A stretch of DNA of 30,663 nucleotides from DATLHO01 sp035539855 (GTDB lineage Bacteria; Bacteroidota; Ignavibacteria; OLB7): assembly GCA_035539855.1 (NCBI GenBank), contig DATLHO010000251.1:1-30663 (forward strand), given 5' to 3'. This document shows, one piece after another, positions 17,201 through 25,174 of the stretch (the first letter of the stretch is position 1; each line of letters begins with the position of its first letter). Made by a program: the position numbers and the translations under genes. Under the pieces are notes generated by a model. It made no database searches, had not been told where the DNA came from, and saw only the letters and a program-made list of their open reading frames with translations.

Positions 17201-19442
17201 CGTCGCCGACGCAGATCTCGCCGAGGTTCAGCGTTGGGGTCGAGACCGCGGCGTTGAACGCGAGCTTGCGACCGATCAGCGTCACGACCAGCGGATCGCG
17301 CGGGTTGGCCTGCTGGCCGGCCCCGTCGACGCGCGGGTCGTTGTTGACGAAGGTCGCCGTGGTCGTCTTCGTGCCGGGCGTCAGCGGAGCGAACACCCAG
17401 GTGACGGTGATGCGGTTCGTGTCACCATCGTTGACGACGCCGGGAATCCTCTGCGGCCAGACGGTCGGCTGCGTGATCTGGAAGTCGGTGGTCGGCACCA
17501 GCGTCGGGCGCTGGACGACGAGCTCGGCAAAGCCGGTGTTGATGATCTCGAAGGTGCCGGTGATCATCGACTCACAGACGAGGTCACCGACACGGATCGT
17601 CGTGTCCGCGTTCGTCTTCGGGATGAGGTCGACGAAGATCATGTTCGCCGCGGCCTGCGAGAGCACGACGCGCGCCGAGCGCTCCCAGCGGTCGGTGTTC
17701 GGAAGGGTGTTCGGATCCTCCTGACCGACGGCGATGTAGTAGTTGCCGCCGGTCGGCACCGTGATGTCGAGGAACCACCGGCGGTTCGGTCCGGCCGAGA
17801 CGCGCGTCGCGGCGCCCGGTCCGGCGATCCGGGTCCAGTTGGGGATCGCGTTGTCGCCCTTGATCCAGACGTAGATGTCGTGCGAGGTGTTCGCGTACGT
17901 GCCCCAGAGCCGGAACGTCGGCTTGTCGACGTAGGTGAGCGTGTCGGTCGTCGGCCCGATGAACCGCGATTGCGTCTCGTTGAGCGTCGGCTCGGTCACC
18001 GTGAAGCCGTCGAAACGGAGCCGGCCGGGCGCGCCGACGCCACCCGGCTGGAAGGGGGAGACCGTCGAGACGCCGCCGACGCCGCCGGCGGAGTAGAGCG
18101 TCCCGCCCGTTCCGCGCCAGTCTTTCGCGCCGACGATCGCCATGCCGCCGGAGCCGCCGCCGCCTCCCTGGACACCCTGACCGCCGGGGCCACCGCGGAC
18201 GACGACCGCGCCGTTGGACGTCATGCTTTGCTGCGAGTACACCGCGATCGCGCCGCCGCCGCCGCCGCCTTCGCCGGCGCAGACGTCGCTGCCCTGCGGG
18301 TTGCCGCTGGATCCGCCCGAGCCGCCCGACAGGGGCACGCACATGATGTTGCCGATTCTCAGGCCGGCCTGGCCGCCGCCGTTCCCCGCGGTGCCGAAGT
18401 GGTTCGCGCCCGCGCCGGGCGTTCCGTTGGCCGAGCCGCCGCCGCCGCCGTGTCCCGCGGTTGCGGTCTGCGTGCCGCCGCAGCTCGAGGTGCCGCCGTC
18501 GCCGAACGGGTGGCCCGTGCCGCCGCCGGCGCTCTCGGGGTAGCAGACATCGATCGGGATGCCGCCGGGCGCGAGGTTGAGCGAGGATGAAGCGTTTCCA
18601 GCCGAGTTGATGAACGTGCCCGGTCCGGTACCGGTGCCGTTGGAGGCGCGGATGTCGTTGCGCACGGTCGAGCCGCGGTTGTTCCGACCTCCCCAGGCGC
18701 CGCCGGTGTAGCCGTTGCCGCCGCCGGAGCCCGAGGCCCCCTGGCCGGTGAACACGTGCGCATCGCAGACCTGACCGCCGCCGCCGCCGCCGCCGACGCC
18801 GCCGTCGCGATTGTTCGCGCTGAGCTCGATCACCGTGCCGCCGGCCATCGTGACGTTCCCCTGCGCGAGGAGAACGAGGGGCAGATACTGCTGCAGGCCG
18901 GGCGTCGCGCCGTCGAGATCGATGGTCTTCTGAGCGGTGATGGTGCCGCTGAGCGTCAGATTACGCACGAGCATTGCGCCGCGAGGCGATCGCCAGTTGG
19001 CCGTGCCCGGCGTGCCGGTGCCGAGCTGTGCGCCGTTGGTGAGCGTGAGATCCTGTGGCGTGACGATCTCGAAGCGGATCGGGGTGCTGCGCACGCCGTT
19101 GAGCACGACGACGACATCACAGCGTCCGTTCGCCGCGCCGCGCTTGACGAAGATCTGCGTCGAGATCATCCTGCCTTCCCAGTGCACGACGGCCGGACCG
19201 CAGACGATGCGCGCGTTGTCGGCGGCGTTGGCCGGTTCGACCGTCAGCGCGGGCGCCGGACCCTCGAAGGCCACGTCCTGATTGCCGAACGTCTGGAACG
19301 CGCTCCAGAAGCCGATGATCTCGACGTACGAGTTCATCCCCGCCGCTCCGATGTCGGGGATCATGTACGCCACCTGCGGCTGGGAGCGCAGCGCGGGAGC
19401 CAGGGTCAAAAGGATGAGGAAGAGCGTAGCAAAACGGCGCAT
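14247..19442 (-). CDS. Giant secreted glycine-rich / ASH-repeat (choice-of-anchor D) protein with T9SS sorting domain
   Basis: 1731 aa. Start set at the ATG at 19442 (MRRFATLFLILLTLAPALRSQ signal peptide), with AGGAG about 9 nt upstream; the open frame extends further but adds only charged residues. Residues about 22-215 are a beta region. Residues about 217-470 are very glycine-rich (runs such as GGVGGGGGGGQ, GGGGGSGG), probably a repetitive beta or loop surface. From about 650 to 1450 come at least six ASH/Hydin-type Ig-like units marked by DFGQVAVGTT, DFGSLFGCD, AFGQSNVGVG, DFGSHFVCQD and DFGQVDVGTT, each with paired cysteines. Residues about 1484-1640 resemble a cohesin-like domain (AVVIPDSLEGAPGDLVSIPI, then TFRATLRFNRNLLYP). 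The end (about 1649-1731; VSPNPFNPSTEVVFE, LPSGVYYLELLTP) is a T9SS type A sorting domain. The protein is probably a cell-surface structural or adhesive protein. The OmpA gene lies 49 nt downstream. Confidence 0.9.
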   Translation of the reverse strand: MRRFATLFLILLTLAPALRSQPQVAYMIPDIGAAGMNSYVEIIGFWSAFQTFGNQDVAFEGPAPALTVEPANAADNARIVCGPAVVHWEGRMISTQIFVKRGAANGRCDVVVVLNGVRSTPIRFEIVTPQDLTLTNGAQLGTGTPGTANWRSPRGAMLVRNLTLSGTITAQKTIDLDGATPGLQQYLPLVLLAQGNVTMAGGTVIELSANNRDGGVGGGGGGGQVCDAHVFTGQGASGSGGGNGYTGGAWGGRNNRGSTVRNDIRASNGTGTGPGTFINSAGNASSSLNLAPGGIPIDVCYPESAGGGTGHPFGDGGTSSCGGTQTATAGHGGGGGSANGTPGAGANHFGTAGNGGGQAGLRIGNIMCVPLSGGSGGSSGNPQGSDVCAGEGGGGGGAIAVYSQQSMTSNGAVVVRGGPGGQGVQGGGGGSGGMAIVGAKDWRGTGGTLYSAGGVGGVSTVSPFQPGGVGAPGRLRFDGFTVTEPTLNETQSRFIGPTTDTLTYVDKPTFRLWGTYANTSHDIYVWIKGDNAIPNWTRIAGPGAATRVSAGPNRRWFLDITVPTGGNYYIAVGQEDPNTLPNTDRWERSARVVLSQAAANMIFVDLIPKTNADTTIRVGDLVCESMITGTFEIINTGFAELVVQRPTLVPTTDFQITQPTVWPQRIPGVVNDGDTNRITVTWVFAPLTPGTKTTTATFVNNDPRVDGAGQQANPRDPLVVTLIGRKLAFNAAVSTPTLNLGEICVGDDTTRSLDFLWTGDTTARILAIEPLGAGPFTILSPTTPTPTAPRILANARVPITVRFAPTAEGTFSRQYRIVVDPCDTVLFTVTGTAVRASIAVNPQPIDFGQVAVGTTASQAVTIANNGTARGTISNVYFVPPDPALTAPNVIGQALPPTVSIPGQVTYAPTAPGRIAPGTMMCVVFDGVCPDTVCIPISGTAITSLLRLSRTELELRAEPCADPAPEEVDTLTLVNAGLAPETINSIAPLGGEVTVTTSRASYPTVLAGGDTILITVRWMPGTSGTETIRVLTTSQDPDQAQMDITVRRIRERSAIEVLDSAGNAIVPPVDFGSLFGCDAGREIRFRVRSLGTMTEQVGVRLVDGSAFTVTPRPAFTINGGGEVTLTVRFETTGSGDFFDTLIVTNEICDVEYRIPVIGRRTGLSYTSAPIAFGQSNVGVGVAGTTFLRFDSTTTNDIRSVVRDVFIRQTGSSFAITRRSLPATLAPNELTTVEVTFTPAAQQTYSAELCWVIESPCLDTICVPLTGEGILANLVVTGSLDFGSHFVCQDSSLVLRIENTGTATVTISDITQPTSPAFIQVTPTTFPIVLAPRSTPVLVTYRFDPALAPADGLQTADVIVRSDDPNRRDITVRLVGERRRQAIQMPAALDFGQVDVGTTSAPQTLTLYNRTDAPLRGRLTISGPYRIVSPLGPITIPPSPGSIDVTVEFTPVDSNDAPGTLIAYYDEPCADSTVIPITGRGRIIAIGSAAVVIPDSLEGAPGDLVSIPIILERGTLLNEAEATTFRATLRFNRNLLYPRRVRSGNEALPKPVTGLSVAAGSIISQTIDGDDRVVTIEVSNDPMPAAPDTIAWLDATVMLGDRLTTPIAIDTLFFTDGQVLTVTDDGLFTLIGYCEVGINRLVRITGAAGIKAVSPNPFNPSTEVVFETSESGPTTLQVSDAGGRLVQRLIESERLPVGVHTRTWDAGDLPSGVYYLELLTPTQRSIQRAVLVK

Positions 19443-19563
19443 GGACACGCTCCTGCAGGATTGTTCTTCGATAGGTGCACGGGACAACGCGGGATGCCGC
19501 GACCGGACCAATGGACCCGCCGGATCGCACTTCGCTGCCTCCGACAATACGAAATATTACGCC

Positions 19564-19610
19564 AACAAAAAGAGAGAGGGCGGACGACCCATCCGGGTCG
19601 CCCGCCCCTC
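19564..19610 (-). terminator. Rho-independent terminator ending the envelope gene cluster
   Basis: Arms at 19576-19590 and 19595-19610 pair with one bulge and one G-U (on the minus strand), loop of 4 nt. The minus transcript then runs into tctctctttttgttgg, a clear U-tract. It lies 24 nt after the stop of the 19634-20224 gene and isolates that cluster from the giant ASH gene. Confidence 0.9.
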
Positions 19611-19633
19611 GAATTCATCGACGCAGTTCAGGC

Positions 19634-20224
19634 TCAGTTGCTGCTGGTTCCGGCCCCTGCGGCGGAGGCGGCCTTCTCCTTGTCGACGGCCGCGTTGATC
19701 GCGTCCATCGCCTCCTGCTCGAGCCGGCCGTTCGACTTCCAATAGTGCCAGATGTTCGTGAATCGCGCCTCATAGCCGCTGAGCTGCGCGAGCACCTTGA
19801 CGGTGACCCGGCCGTTCTCCAGCGTCTCGAACGTCACCATCATCTTCGCGCGCCCGACGGTCCACCCCGGAGAGCGGATGTAGGGAACCTCGCCGTACTC
19901 GGACATTTTCGCGAAAAAGTTGCCGTCATCGGCGAGCGGGCGGAACGCGGTCTCGATCAGGCGCTTCTTCTTGCTCGCGTAGTTCTCCGGGTAGCCGATC
20001 TCGGCCAGCGCGGTCTTGACGACCTTGAAGACGTTATCGAAGTCCATGTCGTACTCGGCGACGATCGACGAGCCGGAGGTATCGACAGGAGCGTTGTCAT
20101 TGGTCGGAGAGGCCGTCGCCGGTGCCGGAGGCGGAGCCTCGCCCTCCTGCGCGCGAAGCGAAGGAACGGCGATCATCGCCAGCATGACAACGAGTGCGAA
20201 GGCCAACAGTCGGGGAGTGTTCAT
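19634..20224 (-). CDS. Uncharacterised exported protein (196 aa)
   Basis: Start placed at the ATG at 20224 (MNTPRLLAFALVVMLAMIAVPSLRAQ, a signal peptide of about 26 residues). A Pro/Ala/Thr-rich stretch (27-48) precedes one compact alpha/beta domain, about 50-165: IVAEYDMDFDNVFKVVKTAL, KKKRLIETAFRP, AKMMVTFETLENGRVTVKVL. This pattern (a helix following YDMDFDNVFKVV, then paired strands) recalls periplasmic domains such as those of BamC-like or DUF3568-like proteins, but I cannot assign a family. The tail is a charged helix ending in Ala/Gly/Ser. It is the last gene of the minus-strand envelope cluster, 122 nt after the S41 protease gene, with a rho-independent terminator directly after it. 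Confidence 0.75.
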   Translation of the reverse strand: MNTPRLLAFALVVMLAMIAVPSLRAQEGEAPPPAPATASPTNDNAPVDTSGSSIVAEYDMDFDNVFKVVKTALAEIGYPENYASKKKRLIETAFRPLADDGNFFAKMSEYGEVPYIRSPGWTVGRAKMMVTFETLENGRVTVKVLAQLSGYEARFTNIWHYWKSNGRLEQEAMDAINAAVDKEKAASAAGAGTSSN

Positions 20225-20346
20225 GCGTAGATCGGAGCGAATTCGGTGATACGGGACGGACGCACGGGGCTGCGGGAGAGTGACGCACGAAGCGGGCAAA
20301 AGGTTTACCGGAAGGTACGCCGAAGTGCCGGTTCGATGCGAGGCCG

Positions 20347-22014
20347 TCAGCGCGCCGAGAGGATCCGATCGTAGGCCGGTCGTCCGGTGTGAACGAGTCC
20401 GATTGCGGTCTGGATCTGCGGATCGCTTGCGATGCCGGTCTCGTAACGTGCGCGCTGGCCGCGGTAGCGGCCGACGAGCTCGGTCTGCAGGGCGCGGCGC
20501 AGCAGCTCGCGGTGCGTGACGAAGACGCGCCGGCTCTCGGCCGCGATCTGCGCCTGCAGGGTCTCGATCGAGCGCAGGACGAGCGGATCGTAGCTCGATG
20601 CCTTTGCCGCGGCGTGCAGCTCGCGGGCGCGGGCGAGGACCGGATTCTCGTCGGCATCGGCGGCGAAGTGGCGCACGGCGTACTCCTCGAGCTCGGCCAT
20701 CAGGGCGTCATCGACGCGGAATCCCGTCGGCAGCGTCGAGTACTTCGCGCTGTAGGCGGTCGCGAAATCGAAGAACACGGGGCTGGCAAGGAGCCGAGCG
20801 ACGACCGATCCGGTGTCGAGATCGGCGACGATCGTGTCCGGCACGACGCCGCCCTGTGCGGTCACGGTGCGACCGCGCGCCGTGCGGAAGTCGCCGCTGG
20901 CGCTCGCGTCGGCCAGCAGCGGCTCCAGGTGGGCGTCCGAAGCATACTGCGCCTTCTGGATGCAGCGTCCCGACGGCGTGAAGTAGCGTGCGGTGGTCAG
21001 TTTCAGCGTTGCGTCGTGCGGCAGGCGGCGAACCGACTGCACGAGGCCCTTGCCGAACGTCCGGTCGCCGAGAATGACGCCGGCGTCGAGATCCTGCACC
21101 GCGGCGGCGACGATCTCCGCAGCCGAAGCCGAACCGCCGTTGACGACGACGACCAGCGGCCGGTCGCCGATGATCGGCTCCTCGGTCGAGCGATAGATCC
21201 GCTCCTCGGTCGAATCTCGTCCGCGGGTCGTGACGATGGTGCTGCCGTTCGGGACGATCTTGCCCGCAACGTCGACGGCCGACTCGAGCAGGCCGCCCGG
21301 ATTGTCGCGCATGTCGAGGATGAATCCCCGCGCGCCGCGCTTGATCAGATCCGACATCGCCGAACGCACCTCGTCTCCGGCGTTGGCGCCGAAGCGCTCG
21401 AGGCGGATGTAGCCCACGTCGTTGCCGACGATCGCGCTGTGCACGACACTGAGCACGCGGATGTTCTCGCGCGTCAGCACGAACGTCAGCGGCGTGCCCG
21501 CGCCCTCGCGCAGCACCGACATCGTCAGCGTCGTGTTGGCCTCGCCCCTGGTGAACTCGCGCAGCGAGTCCAGTGGAATGTTCAGAACCTGTGCGCCGTC
21601 GATCGAGAGGATGCGGTCGCCGATGCGCAGACCCTGTCGCTGCGCCGAGTACCCGTCGACGATGTCGACGATGGTGATCGCGCTGTCGCGGACTCCGACG
21701 GTGATGCCGATGCCCCCGTACGACCCGCTGGTCAGCAGCTCGATGTCCGCCGACTCCTTGCGACGCATGTACACCGTGTACGGATCGAGCGTCCTGAGCA
21801 TGCCCTCGATGCCCGCGGAGATGAACTCCTCCGGCTCGATCTCGTCGACGTAGCTCTGGGCGATCTCACGGTAGACCTGCCCGAAGAGCTCCAGCCCCCG
21901 GTTGAGCTTGTAGAAGTAATCGTCCTCGTCGCGGCCGGTGAACGCGGTGACGACCAATGCGGTGGCCACCACGAGGGCTGCGTGCGGAAGCAGTCGGCGT
22001 ATCGTCATCTTCAT
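20347..22014 (-). CDS. ctpA: S41-family C-terminal processing peptidase (Ctp) with PDZ domain
   Basis: 555 aa from the ATG at 22014 (MKMTIRRLLPHAALVVATALVV, a membrane anchor or signal); the ATG two codons later is also possible. Order: N-terminal helical segment with LDPYTVYM (76-83); PDZ domain about 92-185 with substrate loop YGGIGITVG and GDRILSIDG; protease core about 195-380 with DMRDNPGG (234-241); the active-site serine region VNGGSASAAE (S297); and FGKGLVQ with K322 and Q326. The S297-K322 spacing of 25 and Q326 four residues later match the Ser-Lys-Gln triad of CtpB-type enzymes. A C-terminal helical extension follows (about 400-555). These enzymes cleave exported proteins at their C-termini. 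The location within the envelope cluster suggests a role in processing or quality control of surface proteins. Confidence 0.94.
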   Translation of the reverse strand: MKMTIRRLLPHAALVVATALVVTAFTGRDEDDYFYKLNRGLELFGQVYREIAQSYVDEIEPEEFISAGIEGMLRTLDPYTVYMRRKESADIELLTSGSYGGIGITVGVRDSAITIVDIVDGYSAQRQGLRIGDRILSIDGAQVLNIPLDSLREFTRGEANTTLTMSVLREGAGTPLTFVLTRENIRVLSVVHSAIVGNDVGYIRLERFGANAGDEVRSAMSDLIKRGARGFILDMRDNPGGLLESAVDVAGKIVPNGSTIVTTRGRDSTEERIYRSTEEPIIGDRPLVVVVNGGSASAAEIVAAAVQDLDAGVILGDRTFGKGLVQSVRRLPHDATLKLTTARYFTPSGRCIQKAQYASDAHLEPLLADASASGDFRTARGRTVTAQGGVVPDTIVADLDTGSVVARLLASPVFFDFATAYSAKYSTLPTGFRVDDALMAELEEYAVRHFAADADENPVLARARELHAAAKASSYDPLVLRSIETLQAQIAAESRRVFVTHRELLRRALQTELVGRYRGQRARYETGIASDPQIQTAIGLVHTGRPAYDRILSAR

Positions 22015-22088
22015 GGTCGTAGTCTGGTCGACGGTGCATCGGTGCCGGGTCACCTACGACGGGATTCAAAATGCGAGCCACGGATCGG

Positions 22089-22117
22089 ATCGTACGACGG
22101 AAGGGGATGGCGGGCAA
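22089..22117 (-). promoter_or_regulatory. Candidate sigma-70-like promoter for the S41 peptidase gene
   Basis: On the minus strand TTGCCC (22117-22112) is separated by exactly 17 nt from TACGAT (22094-22089). The -10 element matches the consensus at 4 of 6 positions. It lies about 75 nt upstream of the peptidase start in the 123-nt gap after the membrane-protein gene, implying that the peptidase may be transcribed separately from the genes before it. Confidence 0.35.
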
Positions 22118-22137
22118 GGGCGAACGGTCGCGATGGA

Positions 22138-23082
22138 TCACTCCATCGCGCCTTCGATCACCTCGGCCTCATCGTAGTCGAAATCGCCACGGCGGGCGCG
22201 GAGATCGACGTACTGGGCCGTCAGAAGGTTCGTCAGCAGGAACTGCGCGACGGCCGAGAGGATGCCGAGCAGGAGCGAGCGCTCCGGCGTGAACGCCGAC
22301 GCCATCGCCCGATAGCCGGTCACGATGGACGTCGCGTCGTTGATGTCGATGGTGTCGATCGAGGGGGATATGGCCTCCGACCCCGCGATGAGCACGGCGG
22401 CGAGCGGAAGCAGGGCGGCGAGGACCTTCCAGAAGTACCCGCGCACGAGCGCCATGCTCGAGAGCAGCGAGCGCCACGGTCCGCGGTCGTCGGCGACGAT
22501 CTCGTGCAGTCGGAAGACGGTCGCCACGCCGAAGTAGACGAGGGCGGCCATCGCGGCGAACAGGGCGATGTCCTCCATGCCGGGACCGGCCGCCCGCAAC
22601 ACGGTCGAGAGCAGCAGATAGGCGAAGAGGATGACGCTCACCACGAGCAGCAGCACGATGACCTGCGCGAGCATCATCGCCAGGGGTCGTCCGGTGAGTC
22701 GTCGCAGCCAGCCGCCGATACCGCGGCCCACGCCGACGGCGCGATCCCAGCTCTCGACGGTCGTCGCGAGCTGGGCGACGCTGCTCGCCAGCGCGAGGAG
22801 CAGGCCGGTGAGCCCGGCGAACGCGAACGAGCCGGTGACGTCGCCGAGCGATTGCGGCGTGAGCTCGGAGAGATCGCTGCCGTGCTCGGAAACGATGCGC
22901 GCGGCGTCGAGGAAGAACGCGTGCATGGCGCCGCCGAGCAGCAGATAGCACGGAACGATGAGCACAATGGCGGCGGCGAGGCCGCGCGGCGCGGTGCGCG
23001 CGACGAGCCGTGCCGTCGCACGGTAGATCGCGAAGATGCCCATCGGCCGCTGCGGTACCGGCCAGTCGTGTTCGGTGCTCAC
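22138..23082 (-). CDS. Uncharacterised multipass inner-membrane protein
   Basis: 314 aa with about six hydrophobic segments: near residues 34-56 (GLAAAIVLIVPCYLLLGGAM), 85-108, 135-160 (MLAQVIVLLLVVSVILFAYLL), 170-192, 225-240 and 285-300. The first 30 residues, including VPQRPMGIFAIYRATARLV, are amphipathic. Length and layout resemble membrane domains found in glycerophosphodiester-phosphodiesterase-like or DUF-type membrane proteins, but no catalytic motif is visible and no function is assigned. It starts 7 nt after the stop of the small lipoprotein gene, so the two are tightly coupled. The C-terminus is acidic (FDYDEAEVIEGAME). Confidence 0.78.
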   Translation of the reverse strand: MSTEHDWPVPQRPMGIFAIYRATARLVARTAPRGLAAAIVLIVPCYLLLGGAMHAFFLDAARIVSEHGSDLSELTPQSLGDVTGSFAFAGLTGLLLALASSVAQLATTVESWDRAVGVGRGIGGWLRRLTGRPLAMMLAQVIVLLLVVSVILFAYLLLSTVLRAAGPGMEDIALFAAMAALVYFGVATVFRLHEIVADDRGPWRSLLSSMALVRGYFWKVLAALLPLAAVLIAGSEAISPSIDTIDINDATSIVTGYRAMASAFTPERSLLLGILSAVAQFLLTNLLTAQYVDLRARRGDFDYDEAEVIEGAME

Positions 23083-23089
23083 CTGTGGC

Positions 23090-23665
23090 TCACTGGTCCA
23101 TGAGAAAGAATTTCATCGAAAGGATCTCGACGGTGCTGCCCGGCAGCGCCTCGAGGATCACGTACTCGGTGCCCGGCAGCGTCGTCGTCTGCTCGTGGAG
23201 CACGCGGCATCCGGCGTCGAATCGAATGAGCTCGCCGTCGCTGGTGATCTTCACCGTCTGCGGTCCCGCGTCGGCGTTGTACTCGATCGGGACGATCTCC
23301 ATCTGCTCGTTGCGCACCCAGCATCCGGAGGTCGAGTAGCGCAGCGCGATTCCCTGGGTCGTATCGAAACCGTGAGGGACGGTGCGCACGAAAGCGACGA
23401 GGCCGTCGCCCGCGAGGATGTTGAGATCGAACTGCGCGACGCTCTGCGTCAGTCGCCGCGTCTTGATCGCGACGCGGGCACCAGGCTTCAGCAGGATCCG
23501 CTTGTTCGCGACCTCGACGTCGTCGTAGTGCGACATGATCGTGCCGACGTAGAAGTCGCGTCCGACGATCACGTTGAAGTGATCGTAGTCGCAGCCGGCG
23601 AGCGAGAGCGCAACCGCAACGGGTGCGATCATCGACGCGACACCACGAACGATGCGTGCGCTCAT
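23090..23665 (-). CDS. Small uncharacterised lipoprotein
   Basis: 191 aa. The N-terminus MSARIVRGVASMIAPVAVALSLAGC is a lipoprotein signal with lipobox LAGC (C25), so the mature protein is membrane-anchored. The rest is predicted as one beta-rich domain: DFYVGTIMSHYDDVEV, NKRILLKPGARVAIKT, QTVKITSDGELIRFDAGC, TEYVILEALPGSTVEIL. No family was recognised. It overlaps the preceding gene by 4 nt (ATGA), a classic translational-coupling junction, and is followed after 7 nt by the membrane protein. The three are therefore very likely one operon and may form one envelope complex. Confidence 0.8.
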   Translation of the reverse strand: MSARIVRGVASMIAPVAVALSLAGCDYDHFNVIVGRDFYVGTIMSHYDDVEVANKRILLKPGARVAIKTRRLTQSVAQFDLNILAGDGLVAFVRTVPHGFDTTQGIALRYSTSGCWVRNEQMEIVPIEYNADAGPQTVKITSDGELIRFDAGCRVLHEQTTTLPGTEYVILEALPGSTVEILSMKFFLMDQ

Positions 23666-25134
23666 CGGCGATCGACCTCCTCGGGCGTGTGGAACACGTC
23701 GCCGATGCCGAGGCCGATGCCGAGATAGACCGTCGAGAAGTCGCCGTTGTTCTGCAGCTCGAGATCATCGGCGATGTTGAGCAGGCCCTGCTTGACGTCG
23801 TCGTCGATCGAGCCGCTGGCGTAGGCGAGGATGAGCTCGCCCTGCACCCAGTCGCTGATCTTCAGCGACGTGCGCGCGCCGATCTGGAAGACGGTCGTCG
23901 GATAGTAGTTGAGCTCGATGAACGGCTCGACGTTGAGCTGGTCGAGCAGGAGGTTGTGCCGATACCCCGCGCGGATCGGAAGGAAGCTGTAACCGAGCTC
24001 ACTGCCCGAGAGCGCCAGGACGTTGAGCAGCGACGTCCCGACGAAGAAGCGCCGATTCGCGAACGGCAGGGGGTACGTGGCCGAGGCCAGCCGCACCACG
24101 ACGCCGCTGATCGCGGGCGTCGAGCCCGCGACCGTGTCGCCGGCGAACGGATCGTCCGCTCCGAAGCTGCGCACGAAGTCGACGTTGAGCGCCGAGACCT
24201 CGAGCGCGTTGTGGTCGTGGTCCTTCCACTCGATGAAGAGCTCCTCGGTCTTGTTGACGAAGTCGAGCGCCGAGATGCCGATCCCGAAATAGGGGAACGA
24301 TGCGCTGTAGTCGAGCGTGTCGCCCGCGCCCGCGAACCAGCTCGAGGTTCCGTGTACGTACCCGGCGTAGCCGCGGAGGTTGAATCCGCCGAAGGAGCCG
24401 ACGTCGATCGTGGCGCCGCCGTTGACGTATTGCGACGGAAAGCCGGAGAGACCGAGGAAGGGAACGACCATGACGTAGGGCGGCTCCTCGCGCAGGAAGA
24501 TCCGCTTGCGGATGTAGCCGTTGAGGACGCTCAGCAGATACTCGCCCGGCTGGAGGCTCGATCGGTTGTCGACCTTGCGGACGAAGCCCTCCGCGATCGA
24601 CGTGCCGATCGTCCAGTCGGGCGCGTCGTCGAACCACCGCAGGCGCAGCTCGTAGGGAACGAGCCGGTAGAACGAGCCGCCGAAGACGGTCCGGTCGCTC
24701 GTGTCGCGGAGGTTGAGCAGGTCGTAGAGTCCGAACAGTCCGTTGCCCGCGCCGTCCTCCGAGGTTCCAGGTGACAGGAAGCTCATCGCCTCGATCCCGC
24801 CGAAGCGCAGGTATGCCGGGTAGTACCGGTTGACCGCCGAATCGCGCTGGACGTAGCGCCGGCTGATCTCGACGCTGCGCGGCGACGGGTAGATCGTGCC
24901 GCCCTCGCGCTCGCCCGGCGGATTGACCGCATCTTCGCGGATCGTCGTATCGCGAATGGTCACCGTGTACAGATCGGTCTCGGTGCGCGTGATCGCGAAG
25001 CAGCCACCGAGCGACAGCGCGGTCGAGAGCAGGCCGACGGCGGCGAGCAGGTGTCGGGCGACGTGCCGGCCGGCCGCCGACGCGACACGTCGACCGCCTG
25101 ACGATACATGGATGACACTTCGATGCCGGGTCAC
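23662..25134 (-). CDS. Outer-membrane beta-rich lipoprotein, family unknown
   Basis: 490 aa from the GTG at 25134, chosen because GAGGAA lies 7 nt upstream and it avoids overlap with the preceding gene; an ATG at 25218 would overlap it by 44 nt. The signal is long and Arg/His-rich before HLLAAVGLLSTALSLGGC with a lipobox (C at about 45). The body alternates aromatic beta strands (GGFNLRGYAGYVHG, FPYFGIGISALDFV, LGYSFLPIRAGYRHN, VEPFIELNYYPTTVF, FSTVYLGIGLGIGDVF). The last strands give a barrel-like terminus, consistent with an outer-membrane beta barrel of about 8-16 strands. No catalytic motif was seen. The stop overlaps the next start (ATGA). Its neighbour upstream is a PD40-OmpA lipoprotein, so a role in envelope anchoring is a reasonable inference. 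Confidence 0.78.
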   Translation of the reverse strand: MTRHRSVIHVSSGGRRVASAAGRHVARHLLAAVGLLSTALSLGGCFAITRTETDLYTVTIRDTTIREDAVNPPGEREGGTIYPSPRSVEISRRYVQRDSAVNRYYPAYLRFGGIEAMSFLSPGTSEDGAGNGLFGLYDLLNLRDTSDRTVFGGSFYRLVPYELRLRWFDDAPDWTIGTSIAEGFVRKVDNRSSLQPGEYLLSVLNGYIRKRIFLREEPPYVMVVPFLGLSGFPSQYVNGGATIDVGSFGGFNLRGYAGYVHGTSSWFAGAGDTLDYSASFPYFGIGISALDFVNKTEELFIEWKDHDHNALEVSALNVDFVRSFGADDPFAGDTVAGSTPAISGVVVRLASATYPLPFANRRFFVGTSLLNVLALSGSELGYSFLPIRAGYRHNLLLDQLNVEPFIELNYYPTTVFQIGARTSLKISDWVQGELILAYASGSIDDDVKQGLLNIADDLELQNNGDFSTVYLGIGLGIGDVFHTPEEVDRR

Positions 25135-25174
25135 GTCTGTGTTCCTCACGATTGCCCTGGTCCGTTGGTCGTTG

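Noticed and set aside
15594..18590. Long plus-strand open frame (about 1000 codons) opposite the giant ASH gene
   Set aside because: Composition is almost only Arg, Asp, Gly, Ala and Val with no recognisable domain. It is the antisense shadow expected in GC-rich DNA, while the minus strand carries clear motifs.
20389..23103. Plus-strand open frame of about 900 codons across the protease and membrane-protein genes
   Set aside because: It crosses two well-supported minus-strand genes and an intergenic gap and has only low-complexity residues, so it is a shadow.
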